Assembly (NCBI GenBank): GCA_019973155.2
Contig: BPQB01000023.1
Coordinates: forward strand, 372,001 to 436,000
From: Phanerochaete sordida
Lineage: Eukaryota; Basidiomycota; Agaricomycetes; Polyporales; Phanerochaetaceae
Length of the DNA: 64,000 nt
Reading direction: 5' to 3'
Shown here: in pieces, positions 12,583 to 23,963 of the stretch
Position numbering within the stretch: position 1 is the first letter of the stretch
Layout of the letters: every line of letters begins with the position of its first letter
Program-made: the position numbers and the translations under genes
Notes under the pieces: generated by a model
Database searches by the model: none
What the model was told of the DNA's origin: nothing
The model's input: the letters and a program-made list of their open reading frames with translations, nothing else

Positions 12583-14216
12583 CCGGGCGGGTCGTGCATG
12601 TAATTCCCCCGCTCTCGGTTCCGTTTTGTGTTTCTGTTCCCTCGTCTGTTCTCCCCTCTTTCTCCTGGGCTTTCGCGCTCTTGCTCTCTTTGCACGCTCT
12701 GCACACACGTACCTCGGCATCACCCCTCTGCAGTTTCCTCCTTCGTTGCACTATCTATGTATACCTTACTGTAACAGTAAATTGGCGTGTCCACGCTATA
12801 CACACCGGACTTGGGATTGGCACAAGATCGACCTGCAGCTCCCCTGGGAGGCTGCATGCGAGCAAGCTCGCTATGTGGGGATGGGAACGAGACGCGGTGA
12901 CGTCGATCCAACTCGGAGCAGGTAACAATTGAAGGAGATGGTGACGGTAGTCGTCGGCTCTTAGAGACGTGGCGTGCCCCATGAATCGTTCCGCGGTGAA
13001 AGTGAGTCTGAAGGCAGGGAACAGTTTCGACACGGATGTGCAGGGCAGCTAGTCTTGGGGAGCACATCCCCTCCCGCAGGTCCGAAGGTAAATTCCGCTG
13101 CGGTGTTTGCAGGCTCTACGATGAAAAGATCGTCTGTGCAAAGAAGGCTCGAAGGTTTCCGGATGACGCCACTCCCGTCGCCTTCGTAGTTCAACGATTT
13201 AGCTTCCGGCTGGCGTTCTTACGAGACACGGAGTACAGAGTTCAACGAACCATCGTCGAGCTTGATGGTGCCTGGGCATCGTTCACTCTGGGCAGGCTGC
13301 TCGCACCTTTGTGTGCTACGACCCTGCGAAGAACCTACGCAATCTGGGCCAGAACATACGAATCGTTCCCAGCGCTGTAGTTCACCCGCGAACATGTGGG
13401 CAGAGCGCAGGCGTCTTCACACTCCCTGACAGGCATGGCAAGCCGAGTTCCGTGCCTCGCCTGCCGTCTCTCTGCCGTTTGCGACCCTGAGTATAGTGTG
13501 CAGGGTGTCCGTGAGGCCGCGCGACGTTGTGCTCCTCGACCCCCGATGCCCTCGTCTTCAGCGCAGGCGCTCAAAGCGTCCCGCGGTAACACACGGCGTT
13601 TAAGTACGGCTTGATCATCAACCCCGATGTCCCCTCTCCCGTCGGCGGAGCAGCAGCGTGCTGTTTAGCTTCTCTGGTCTATTTTTTGCGACATACAGAC
13701 TCCGTGGAGAAGACTGCATGCTACATCAAGATCGTCAAGATCTGGAAGAAACTGGATTCCAAAGCTCATCACGGGCGGCGAGATGACCCTTGCTCGAGGC
13801 ACGGGGGCCGGGCCTACAAGTTGCGATGAGCGGGTGCTCTCCTGGGAAGACGACCGGAGGCTAATATCGCGCGGGCGTTGCCACAACGGTGTACGCGGAG
13901 GCGAAACGAGGGCGTCGGGCGCGAATCGCGCTCGCCGCCACGCTAGTTGAGGCGAAACAGGAGGCACAAGGAGCAGACGAGGGTGCCTGGCTCGTGTGTG
14001 GGGGTTATTCACTACGGTGACAAATTGGAGGTGCTGTTCTAACAAGGCTGTCAGCTTGCAGACACTTTGATTATCTCGGAAGGGGACCCACATGGTCCAG
14101 CCCTGCACGAGTCAATACAGCAATCCCATCTGTTCTCAGGAGTCGGCCGGCCCGCATGTGTACTTAAGGACCTTTGCGCCTTCGCGGGTCAGGGTGCGCC
14201 CTGCCCACTCCTAGCC
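12583..14216. other. Gene-poor intergenic stretch
   Basis: About 1.6 kb. Open frames here are short and GC-driven, with no recognisable family, splice pattern or repeat. The last 200 bases are the promoter of the phosphatase gene. Confidence 0.45.
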
Positions 14217-15854
14217 ATGTCGACGTCCAACCTCCTCGGTGTCGTTCTCATCGCTCGCCACGGTGATCGTCTGGAGTTTTGGCAGGACCCCACCACGTAC
14301 ACCACCTCGAACACGGCCATCACCCCGCTGGGAGAGGTAAGTCATTCCATAGCACGCAGATATTTTCCCGCTGACTGTCATTCTAGGTTCAAGAGAACAA
14401 TCTCGGTGCCTACGTCCGCTCGGTCTACGGAACTCCTAGCTCGTCGTCGTACATTGGACTCTCGACCCCCCTCTACAACGCGGAGCAGTTCCTGGCCCGC
14501 GCCGACGCTGGTGATGAGGGAGGTGTGATCTACGACAGTGCGATTGCCTTGGTGCAGGGCCTATTCCCCCCGAGCGTGCGTACAATTCCTCATTCGCCGC
14601 ATACTTGTCTGACACCCTGCGCCTCAGTCCGCCAACAACATCACGCTCGCCAACGGCACCTTTGTTCCGTCCCCCTTGAACGGCTACCAGTATATCCCCA
14701 TCGAGTCTGTTGAGCTCGAGGAGGATGTCTCGCTCGAGGGTTACGCGTCGTGCACTGTAAGCTGCTCGTGTCTCGTCCCCGAGGTCACGGGACTGACGTC
14801 ATGTTCTAGGCATTCTCAAACCGCACGACCGAATTCTACAACTCGACGATCTTCCAGCAGAAGGTGAACGAGACCGCCGCGTTCCTCAAGGAGCTGCCGC
14901 CTATCCTCGATGGCCGTGCTGCGACGCTGGTCAACATGTGGAATGTGGGGGATTTGTAGCTGTGACTGAATTCGTAGGCTGAGCCTCGCCACAGATCTAC
15001 GACTACATGAACGTGCAGTCCGTCCACAACGCCACCTTCTTGAACAATCTTCCTCCGACGTTCCTTGCTCAGGCCCGCGACCTCGCCAACTGGCACGAGT
15101 ACAACGTCTTCAGTGACACTACTCTCGGCGGTATTGGCAACAGTACGTTCCTTTGTCTCGTCGGATTAGCTATATACCAAGCCTACCACCCTTCCTAGTC
15201 GCCGGCACTGCCATGCTCCCGTCGATCCTGACTGCCATGCAACGCATCGCGAACGCCTCCGACCCGCTCAAGATGCACTACTCTGCCATCTCCTACAAAC
15301 CCTTCCTCAGCCTGTTCAACATGACCGGCGTCAACTCCGACGGCCAGCTCCCGGCCGCAGTTGTCAACTACGCTGCGGCAGTCGCGTTCGAGATCCGCCA
15401 GACGGGCAACGACGCGCCCTTCGTGCGCTTCAACTTCAAGAACGGCACAGACGACGACGGCTTCAAGGTCTACAACATGCAGCTCCCGGGCATGGCACAG
15501 CCGGGCGACGTCCCGCTCTCGACGTTCCTGAGCACGCTCGAGCCCGTCGCGATCAACACGACGCTGCAGTGGTGCAACGCGTGCGGGCAGGCGACGGACC
15601 GCGGCTGCGCGGCGCTCCTCAACGCGTCGAGCACCACCGCCGTCGCGCCCGCGCACCACGACCGCATCAGCCCCGTCGGCGCGGGCTTCCTCGGCGCGGG
15701 CCTCACGTTCGCCGTGTACAGCATGCTCCTCGCTGCGCTCGCGTTCCTCGGCCTCCTCGCGTTCGGAAAGCGCGTGCACCGCTCGGGCAGCGAGCGCGGC
15801 CTCAACTCGCCCCAGGGCGGCTCGATCAACCACGAGAAGACTGCATCTGCTTAG
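14217..15854 (+). CDS. Histidine-phosphatase-superfamily (clade 2-like) protein with C-terminal membrane anchor
   Basis: Acid-phosphatase-fold protein of about 458 residues. Inferred exons 14217-14336, 14387-14575, 14628-14756, 14810-14944, 14995-15142 and 15199-15854. The catalytic RHGDR motif is only about 13 residues from the start (LLGVVLIARHGDRLEF). The middle is rich in N-glycosylation sequons (NIT, NRT, NST, NET, NAT), suggesting luminal or extracellular exposure. A hydrophobic segment (GAGFLGAGLTFAVYSMLLAA region) precedes a short basic tail, so a type I or tail-anchored membrane protein is likely. No classical signal peptide lies before RHGDR; the hydrophobic first strand or an unseen upstream exon may serve. 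Substrate unknown. Confidence 0.82.
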
Positions 15855-16121
15855 AGGGTCTGCTTGGGTTCTACGATTTGCTGGAAAATGAATGCCTTGT
15901 GACGACCATGTACGTTCTCTGTATGTAGGTTAGTGGTGTATTGATACCTGGGTGTTCTCTCTCCTGTCAGACTATGGTGCGTGCAAGTGGCAACCGAAAG
16001 CACGCTTGCTTTTGGGGGACAAGTCCTACAAGCTCGTCGGTAGGTGCATGACCGTGAGATCTCCGGAAGAAGACCGTCAATCTTGGAACTTCTGTATCGG
16101 AAGTCATTCCGCGACCAAGAT

Positions 16122-17011
16122 CTAGAACACTGGGGTCGGATGGTACGTCAACAGTCCGCGCAGCCTCTCGCGCATGGCGGGGTCGCGCTCGCGCTGGAGA
16201 ATCTCGTTCAGGTTGATGGGCGTGTTTCGCGCAAACATCGGCTCGGGGAGGCACGCGATTTGCTGCAGGCCCGGGTTCGTCGCAACGGTCGCGACCTGGG
16301 CAAGGAACGCGCGCACAAGCAGGTAGTACGGGTCGATCACGAGGCGGCGGAGCGTCGGCGACGCGGCGAGCGCGGCCGCGAGCGTGTCGGTGAGGTAGTA
16401 CCCGTCGTTCTGCGCGACGACGAACGTGTGCTGCGGTGCGGGCGCAGGGGTGTCAGCGCGGCACAGGCGGGGCGAGCAGCGTGTGGCGCACTCACGAGGG
16501 GCCAGGTGCCGGCGCGGACGAGGCGCGCGATCGTCGCGTCGACGCGCCGCACCATCGGCGGCGCGCCGTGCGCGAGCGCGCCCTGGAGCACGACGAGCTC
16601 GGCGCGGAGCGCGGGCAGCGCGAGCAGGAGCCCGTCCGCCGCGGGCGCAGGCGCGTCGCGGAGCGCCATGAACACGTACAGGCCCGCGAGGCGCTGCGGG
16701 AGGAACTGCGCGACGGCGCGCAGCTCGGGGCCGAGCGAGCCCGCGAGCTTGAGGCAGCGCACGGCGCGCGCGACGTGCGGCGCGGCCGCGAAGACGCGCG
16801 CGACGGCGCGGGCGTGCCTGCCCGCCGTGAGCACGACGCACTCGTACAGAAGGGGCGTGCCTACGCGGTGCCAGGCCCTGCAGACCTGCAGCGCCGTGTG
16901 CGTGCGCTCGGTGCGCCACCGCCCGCGCCGGATGAAGTCGCCGTACGGGATGTACAAGAGATGGGCGAGGATGTCGTGGATGCGCTCCTCCGGGAGCTGA
17001 GCGAGCGACAT
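16122..17011 (-). CDS. F-box-like protein FB1 (divergent member)
   Basis: Divergent member of the window's F-box-like family, 274 residues. Exons 17011-16496 and 16430-16122. The N terminus LPEERIHDILAHLLYIPYGDF is the first half of an F-box-like motif and VCRAWHRVGTPLLYE the second. Exon 1 ends at TWPL just before the intron, the same position as in every paralogue. Exon 2 (HTFVVAQNDGYYL) is the most divergent in the set. The promoter has a TATA-like TTTATATA near 17063 and a degenerate copy of the family motif. The family probably recruits substrates to SCF ubiquitin ligase; that is inferred from the F-box resemblance. Confidence 0.72.
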
Positions 17012-17659
17012 GGTGGCGAGAAGCAAGCGGCGTTGTGGAGGGTTGCAGGACGGGGATCTGGGTTTATATATTGACATCGCTCCCACGGTCCCCTTGCATT
17101 GCGAAACGTGGCGATCCGGCGCGATATGCCCTGGCGCGAGCTTTCATCGCAACTGGACAGAACTCAGCCTCAATTCGCGGGAACGAGGCACGCAGAAAGC
17201 AAATATGTGGGCTGCGGAGGCTTCAGCTTCCTATCCAATCTCGTATACATCACATAGTCGTAGCGGAGATGTGGCGTAACTTTGTCAAGCAGCATGGGTT
17301 GGAGTTTCGCATCCTGTCGATCCGCCTGAGTCTCCGGAACAAAGCAATGTCAACGGAGCAGCTTACCATCCGAGCATCCGCAGCTCCGACGATCGGCTGG
17401 GGAAATGGTGGATGTCTATTGTGTCCACACGAAGCACTACAATTGCCCGTGGTTAATAACAAAAGCACAGTGCTAGCAAGAGGGCACAAGAATGTCGACA
17501 GGCGGATAGTGATATCGATATGCACTGCGCTGACGAAGGTCACATAGGCGCCTCAGAACAATTCTATACAGCCAAGTCGGTGCCAGCTCAAACAACTGGA
17601 CAAATGTGATTGTCTGGACGAAAATCACCACTTAGAAGACGAAGCTGCCTAACATCAGT
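17012..17659. other. Intergenic: FB1 promoter and 3' flank of hydrolase gene
   Basis: About 650 bases. The FB1 promoter occupies the first 100. Nothing else was recognised. Confidence 0.4.
17084..17093. promoter_or_regulatory. Degenerate F-box-family promoter motif (FB1)
   Basis: CACGGTCCCC, one mismatch in the GGTNACC core, about 75 bases upstream of the FB1 start and next to a TATA-like box. Confidence 0.3.
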
Positions 17660-18859
17660 CTAAGCACGCAAGGAACGTCTGAAGCGCAAGTTCAGGTTCA
17701 TCCCACTGGACCTGTAAAGGAGGTTGTCGGACGTTTCCCGTTGTTTCACTGCAAAGAAACTCACAAAGTGGTTTGTGTCCCGAAGGAGCTTGAACACAAC
17801 TCGTCCCCCGCCAGCCTCGTCATCGTCATCCTGCACCGCAAAATAGGCAGACAGACACAGCGCCGTCGTCGCGTCACCCACGACAAGCGCGACCCTCATC
17901 TTCGGCAGCGCCGCGCGTACACCCGCATCGAAGCACGCCCGGCGGTAGCTCGCGCGTATCGCGCCCGCCGCGCCGCGCATGAACCGCATGTCGCTCGCCT
18001 GCGCAGGCGCGGGGTACGCCGCCCGCGCGCGCTCCGCGGCGGACATGCCGTACACGCTCGGCGGGCGCGAAGGCGCGGGCACGACGTGCTCGAGCACGGC
18101 GGGGTCGCGCGTGTGCAGCGCGCCGTGCGCGAAGTACGCGCTGACCCAGTGTGTGAAGAGTCCCGCGCGCTGCGGCGGCGTCAGCGTCGTGTCGATGTGC
18201 GGCGACCATGCGCCTGGCGGGTGGGGTGCGCCGATGGCGACTGTGGGTGGTTCTGCGGGGTGTCAGTGGGCGGACTGGGCATCGCAAGTGTATAACGTGG
18301 GGCGCACCGAAGAGGATGAGCCCACGTAGGTTTTGCGAGAAATATTCCTTAGGGCCGGCTGGGAGCGTGTCGAAATGTGAAACGGTGGCGTGCGCGAATG
18401 CACAGCCCAGCGACCACCCAAGCACCGCGAACCCGCCCGACTTTCCGACGGGAGACGCCGCGGGGATATTGTGCTGTGCGGCGAAGCGACAGATGAATGT
18501 CGCAAACTCGACGCCCCGGGCCCGCAGGAAGGCGGCCTTGGCGTCGGCGCTTTCAGAGCTGAGGGCCTCGAGATCCGAGCGCGACAGAGGCGACGACCCG
18601 GGGTAGTCTCTGCGATTGATAGCAACGAAGCGGACGCCGTGTTGAGGAGCGATGTCCATGACCCTGTCAAAGACATCTGCAGAGACGAGAATATTAGTCA
18701 GATTAACGAGCTCTTTATTTCTCCGTCGTACTCACGACTTGTGAATGCTGCACCATGTATGGCAAATATAGTAATATAGCCCTGTTCTGCGGTCGAGGGG
18801 ACGTCGCTGTCGATGTATGCCAGCTTAGTTCCCTCGTCATCAACCACAAGTTCTCTCAT
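17660..18859 (-). CDS. Alpha/beta-hydrolase-fold protein (3 exons)
   Basis: Predicted alpha/beta hydrolase of 361 residues. Exons 18859-18736, 18676-18308 and 18252-17660. The N-terminal strand leads into IHGAAFTS (oxyanion-type HG). NRRDYPGSSPL follows, and the nucleophile elbow is GWSLGCAFA (GxSxG). Further on, VALVVGD and NHFVSFF could supply the acid and the terminal His. No signal peptide is seen, so cytosolic. The neighbours are F-box-like loci and do not suggest a pathway. Which ester or amide it cleaves cannot be told. Confidence 0.78.
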
Positions 18860-19222
18860 AGCCTTCGTTCAAGTTTTGCGGATGTGGGCTTCCAGTTCTT
18901 TGCTCTCGGCTTGATGAAGCTTGCAGCTTGAAGGTAGAACCGCAATGAAAGTTGCTGTCCGGGAGGTGGGATTGCAAAAGAAAGGCATTTCGTTGCGGAG
19001 GTGTTATAAAAGACTCGACGATATCTGAAACTCAGGCTCGCAGACTTGGCGACGGCGGCGAGCGGTTCGGTTGAGTTACAGATTCAAGGTCCGACGACCT
19101 TGTGGCGCACCAGCCGCCCGAACTTGCGATATCCTCCCACGCGACATCTCTGCGAAACGACGTGGGTAAACCTCCCGTAGAAAATCATAAAAAATCGCTG
19201 CTGACCTTCGTATATTTCTCCG
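18860..19222. promoter_or_regulatory. Promoter of hydrolase gene and duplicated upstream region of FB2
   Basis: About 360 bases. The part next to FB2 (19140-19222) is recognisably similar to the upstream region of FB3 (minus strand, about 23964-24050), so the FB2/FB3 duplication included the promoter. Confidence 0.45.
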
Positions 19223-19480
19223 ATGAAGACCATACACGCCATTCCCGAAGAGCTCGTCCGCGAGATCCTCCACCTCGCGCTGCTCATCCCGTCGGAGGAC
19301 GGCTTCTACGACGACCAGCTGCGCGAGGCCGGCCGCGTGGAGCGCAAGTACGGCGCCCCGCTCGCCGCGCACATCCCGCTCGTCTGCAGAAAGCACGCTC
19401 TGCATCACCTCGCGCGCGCACGAGGAAGCGATGCTGGTTGTCGCTGCGGCCGCGCATGCCGCGGTGGCAGCGCCGTGCAT
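19223..19480 (+). pseudogene. F-box-like pseudogene FB2 (truncated copy of FB3)
   Basis: The N terminus MKTIHAIPEELVREILHLAL matches FB3 (MKTVHAIPEELICEILHLAL) almost residue for residue through VCRK. A 32-base deletion relative to FB3 then shifts the frame; the remnant of the next segment (CTCTGCATCACCTCGCGC) is still recognisable out of frame. Beyond about 19430 no homology to exon 1 or exon 2 remains. It is therefore a broken, 3'-truncated duplicate. Confidence 0.75.
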
Positions 19481-19938
19481 AGTTGCGTATTATCGGCGGC
19501 GTGTTTGACGTTCGGAGCTGCGCGCAGGGGTGTGTTCTTTACTTTCCTCGCAGCATGGCACACATAGAATGAAGCTCGACACGCCCCAGGGTGTACTTCC
19601 GCAGGGAGCATGAGCGACAGGGGCTAGCCGAGCACGTGAGGCCAGCTCCCGCGGCGGAGCCCAGTTAGGACGGGCCTGCTCTTCGTTCCGTGCCACTAGC
19701 AGCCAGCGTCGACCATCCCGCGGTGGACTCACATTGCAGTCCTAGCGTATGCTCGCTTAATCTTGTAGCGCACTACCTGGCATAGGGAGACGAGGCTGGA
19801 CTACCACGCCCCATCCTCTTTATCTCGGTAACACTCCGGCGCCCCCTTCTCGCCCTTCTAGCGGTGGAGCTTGATTCTGGAGTCCTGGCACACGGACCCC
19901 CACTTCGACTTTAAAAGTCTCCATAAACCCACAAACCC
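19481..19938. other. Intergenic region upstream of kinase-like gene
   Basis: About 460 bases, including the promoter of the downstream kinase-like gene with a TATA-like TTTAAAAG at about 19911. No other feature was recognised. Confidence 0.4.
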
Positions 19939-20998
19939 ATGGCCACTCTTTCCCTTGACTTCTCTCCTGTCAGCAGTCCCGGTGCCGCCAAGATACCAAA
20001 GCCTCTCACTGCCGTCGGCCAGGTCTCTTTCGAAGGACCACACTCTTTCGTCGCTTCGCAGTATTACTGTTCAAATCGATCTGCGGTCCTCCGGGGCGAC
20101 ATATTCGCGGGTATACACGGCGCACGCAGTCAAGAGGTGGTTTGCAAGTACAGAGAAGAAGACATCTTCGAGCTGGAACGCGAGGCCTACTTCTACCAGC
20201 ACAACCTTCGCGAGCTGCAAGGGACCGTTGTGCCTCGCTTCTACGGGCTCTACAAAGGCTCGCGGATCGACGAGGACGGCAAGGAGTGGACCGTCGTCTG
20301 TATCATCCTCGAGCACTTCCCTGCGGATCGGTCTGTGCCGTACTGGGAGCGGCCGCTGGAGATTAGGTCTGTAACACTTCATCTGCAGCGCCACGTCACT
20401 GACAAGCTGATCCTGCAGAGAGGACATCGCATATGGCATGTTAGACGTTCATTTCGCTGGGATCAGGCACAACGACTTCGACGATGATCACATCCTCGTC
20501 TCCGACCAAGGCAAAATACGCATCGTCGGCTTCGACCAGGCTACCGAGCACAAGTGCGGCGCCAAGGATGATATCAACGTGTGGGGATACGAGCAGTCCG
20601 CAGTCAAGTTCGGGTGCATCGAAATGCACAGCGTCATCAAGCTGCTTGACTTGTGGACGCCCGGTAAGTGCAGCTCGCGTACGCCCGTGTCCCATCTCTA
20701 ATCTGTTATCTGCCTGCGCAGTGTTTGTCAAGCTGCAAGGAACCGGCTTCCGGATATTCAAGTATCCCACGCCTGATCTCCTCGTAGCAGGATACTTCAA
20801 TGGGTTGGGTGCCGCGAAAGACAGTCATTTTGAGGAAAAAATCAGGAAGCAGGCGAAGAAGGTGCGTACTACGCGAAGTACAGCGAGCGCTTCAAGAATA
20901 TCGGCCACCCGGCGGACATCAAGAAGAAACTTGACGCGTGGCATGAGCAGGACCTTGAGGAGGAAAGGCAGCGGCTTGCTAGAGTGATCAATGCGTAG
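19939..20998 (+). CDS. Degenerate protein-kinase-like protein, apparent 1-nt frameshift in last exon
   Basis: Kinase-fold protein of the kind common in mushroom-forming fungi, about 316 residues if the frame is continuous. Exons 19939-20366, 20419-20663 and 20722-20998. VVCKYREEDIFELEREAYFY resembles a kinase N lobe with Lys and helix-C Glu. The catalytic loop reads RHNDFDDDHILV, keeping the Asp but with His at the usual Asn; the usual DFG is GFD. It is probably a pseudokinase. In the last exon the frame breaks at an A run (20836-20841): one more A would continue into an open reading frame (YAKYSERFKNIGHPADIK) ending at the stop at 20996-20998. Without it, translation ends about 20987 in low-complexity sequence. 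Confidence 0.65.
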
Positions 20999-21698
20999 AA
21001 TGTGCGCTTGCTTCCTGCCGTCTGGATATGGATGCTGTACAATCGATATACTTTCGCGCACACACGTCTGGCGGATGTCGAGATGATGGCACCGCCAAAT
21101 TCCGCGATGCCGTCTCCCTCCCTGTGCTCACTCGACCTCTGGCGACGTTAACACCTTGATACGCGCTCGCGACGCCCCTCACGCGTGCTCCACCAGCTTA
21201 CGCACCGCAGCGCACACCCATCCATCCCCCCGGGGCCGTCCGCCGCGAAGCTCCCGCAGATTCCGCCGCAGCGCGCAGTGCCGACGCGACCGGGATATCG
21301 CCGCGCGCCAACGCGCGACGCGACGCGCTAATGAGGCACGCTTCGGGACGCGATGACTCGCCGTGGGTGCGCGCCGCGGCTCCTATCAGCGTTGATATGA
21401 TCGGGTGGGCTCGGCTTGCGGGACGCTGGGTGAGCGTTCTTGCGGCGACTTCTGCGCCGCTGGCGAGGCGGGGAAGCAGGGGAAGCAGGGGAGGAAGCAG
21501 GGGTGCTCCCGCACCGTGCGCCCTTGTTGCCTTCCGCGGCGGGCATAACTGCGTCGTCGGTCCTGATGCTCGTGCAGATATCGTGCATTACAACGTAAGT
21601 CCCGCTGTCGTCGGCTCACGCACCTGGGAGTATATAAAAGCGTCCGCGGTGACGACGCTAGCTACATCCAACCTACTTTCTCCTTCTCTTCTCCAAGA
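20999..21698. other. Intergenic region with a short minisatellite
   Basis: About 700 bases; very GC-rich from 21180 to 21330. Contains the repeat at 21470-21503 and the promoter of the aldo/keto reductase (TATA-like GTATATAAAAG near 21632). Open frames here are not convincing. Confidence 0.45.
21470..21503. repeat. Minisatellite, unit GGGGAAGCA
   Basis: Two perfect GGGGAAGCA units, then a GGGGAGGAAGCA variant and a partial GGGG, within the AKR upstream region. Confidence 0.8.
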
Positions 21699-22847
21699 AT
21701 GTCTACGCGTGTCCCACTCATTCTCGTATGTGCTCATAGCTCCGCGATGCGTGTGCTGCAAGACTGACTGCTCGCGTGCCAGGGCGCCGGCCAGATGGGC
21801 GCACCGAACACCGGCGAGCGCATCTCGGACCCCGCCATCGCGCAGGAGTTCGCGGACCTCATGGCGCGCCACGGGCACGTCGGCATCGACACCTCGCGTA
21901 TATACTGCAAGGGCACATCCGAGGAGGTGCACCCACTTCCCCTTCCCTCTCCCTTCTTCACCTCACCGCACTGACCGCGCGAGTAGCTCCTCGGCACGCT
22001 CGCCCTCGGCGACGCGCCGCGCATCGACACAAAGGTGTACCCTGTGCAGCCGGGTGACCACGCGCCCGCGAAGCTCAAGACGAGCTTCCGCGCGAGCGTC
22101 GCCGCGCTCAAGAGCAAGAAAATCCGCGTGTTCTACCTTCACCGCCCCGACCGCAGCGTGCCCTTCGAGGACACGCTCAGTGCAGTCGACGAGCTCTACC
22201 GCGAGGGTGGCTTGTGAGTGCCTTCTCCCCTCCCTTTCCACCCGGAAAGCCGCAGCCTGACGCGCCCGCACAGCGCGGAGTTCGGCCTGAGCAACTACAC
22301 GGCCTGGGAGGTCGCCGAGATCGCGGGCATCTGCACACGCCGCGCGTTCGTGCGGCCCACGGTGTACCAGGGCGTGTACAACCTGCTCGACCGCATGACC
22401 GAGGCGGAGCTCTTCCCGTGCCTGCGCAAGCACGGCCTGCGCTTCGCCGCGTACACGCCCCTCGCGGGCGGCTTCCTCACCGAGCGCTTCGTGCCCGATC
22501 CCGCCGCCGCCGCGGTGACGGACGGCGCGCTGACAAAGTTCGCCGCGGACTCGCAGGGCGCGTGGTTCTACACCGGGCGCTACCTCCCCGCGGCGGGCGC
22601 GGTCGCGGTGCTGCGCGCCGCCGCGCACGCGCACGGGCTCACGCTCACGGAGGTCGCGCTGCGCTGGCTGCAGTGGCACAGCGCGCTCGCGCCCGGCGAC
22701 GCGGTGATCGTCGCGGCGAGCCGGCGCGCGCAGCTCGAGGGGACACTCGCCGACAGCGCAAAGGGGGCGTTGCCGGACGAGGTGGTTGCGGCGTGTGAGG
22801 AGGCGTGGAAGGAGGCGAGGGGCGGGATTACGCAGTATTGGCTGTGA
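21699..22847 (+). CDS. Aldo/keto reductase, AKR7 (aflatoxin-aldehyde reductase)-like
   Basis: NADPH-dependent reductase of aldehydes, 323 residues. Exons 21699-21725, 21783-21926, 21987-22213 and 22274-22847. The tetrad is visible: Asp and Tyr in GIDTSRIY, Lys in IDTKVYP, His in FYLHRPDRS. The NADP-binding C-terminal part includes VIVAASRRAQLEGTL. GLSNYTAWEVAEI and YNLLDRMTEAELFP are typical of AKR7. The length matches the family (about 325-330). No signal peptide, so cytosolic. It is flanked by unrelated genes; the physiological aldehyde is unknown. Confidence 0.9.
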
Positions 22848-23082
22848 GGGGTGCGTGCGTGCGCATCGTGTAGGATTGGGCCGCTTCTAGTCTAGCTGTG
22901 TGTACAATAACAAACCCCCACTCTTGAATCTTTCCCAGAACTCGTCGGTTCCCAGTCGTTAAAGCCTGGTTGTTTAAGTTGCGACCAGATGCAGTCGCGA
23001 TCAGCGCAACCTCTGGCCTACACGAGTAAACAAAGCCATAGGCAGAGACCCAAGGCGACAGCAGCGCACCTTGAAAGCCACC

Positions 23083-23963
23083 CTACTGGTAATCCAGTAC
23101 CCCCTTGACCACCTTCGACAGACGGGAATACTGCAGGTTACTCTTGAAATACCCCGAACGTCGGCAGACGATCCGCTTGACGTGCGTGTTCCGTGCGAGC
23201 ATCATCTCCAGCGGCAGCGCGTTCCGCACGAAGCGGTTCAGCAGCATGTACCCGTCGAACGAAACGGCGTTGATCGACGGCGAAGCATTCATCAGCGCGG
23301 ACACCATCACGTCGCTCAGCATCGTGAGCTGCGGATGAAAATCGATCTGCTCCTGCGCCCAAATGTGAGTGCGATCTCCATGCGGCTTTACGATCGGGGT
23401 CTCACCAGCGACGAACACGTCCTGATCATCGTCTCAAGCATCCCCTCGATCGCCTTTGCATTCGCATTTCGCCTGCCGTTATCCGCCGCGCACGTGTACA
23501 CATGCAGCCGCACCGGGCGGAGTGCAGGCAGCGCGCGCTGCAGGCCCACGACGGACTCGGCCGCGGCGACCATCGTCGAGACGTACACCGTGCGCACGCC
23601 GACGGCCGGCGCGAGCACGTCGTGCAGCTCGCGCCCGAAGCCGCCGTCGAGCCGCACGTGGCGCACCGTGCGCGCGAGGGCCGGGGCGCGCACGCGGAAC
23701 GTGTCCGCGACGGCGTGCGCGTGCGCGCGCGAGGCGATGCAGAGCGCGCTGTAGAGCGACGGCTCGCCGATGCGTACCCACTTTCTGCAGACGAGCAGGA
23801 TGTGCGCGGCGGGCGGCACGCCGTGCTTGCGCTGCACGCGGCGGGTCTCGCGCTGCTGCTCGTCGTAGAAGTCGGCTTCCGGGATGAGCAGCGCGAGGTG
23901 GAGGATCTCGCAGATGAGCTCTTCGGGGATGGCGTGGACGGTCTTCATCTGCGAAGTATACAA
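23083..23963 (-). CDS. F-box-like protein FB3
   Basis: 275 residues. Exons 23963-23406 and 23352-23083. IPEELICEILHLALLIP plus VCRKWVRIGEPSLYSALC make up the F-box-like N terminus; VRHVRLDGGFGREL is the conserved leucine-rich-like element. Exon 1 ends at CSSL and exon 2 begins EQIDFHPQLT. The conserved VKRIVCRRSGYF of exon 2 corresponds to RRVVCRG in relatives. It has no acidic tail exon. It is the intact parent-type copy of FB2. The family promoter motif is not clear upstream; only a weak AAGGACCG-like site is present. Confidence 0.72.

Noticed and set aside
13036..13380. 114-codon frame in the 12.6-14.2 kb gap
   Set aside because: No similarity to a known family and ordinary composition for chance frames; left as intergenic.
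15195..15833. Long minus-strand open frame (212 codons) opposite the phosphatase last exon
   Set aside because: It is a GC-driven shadow of the real gene: Arg/Ala/Glu-rich with no family resemblance.
16044..17000. 318-codon plus-strand frame over FB1
   Set aside because: Low-complexity Arg/Ala sequence antisense to FB1, which has conserved motifs and splice sites.
19390..19410. The FB2 deletion relative to FB3 resembles removal of a short intron (GT...AG)
   Set aside because: The deleted segment encodes conserved residues (WVRIGEPSLYS) in FB3, and the boundary is off by one base, so this is a deletion and not a lost intron.
21331..22260. 309-codon plus-strand frame overlapping the AKR gene
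   Set aside because: Runs through introns and exons of the AKR gene in the wrong frame; product is Arg/Ser/Thr-rich.
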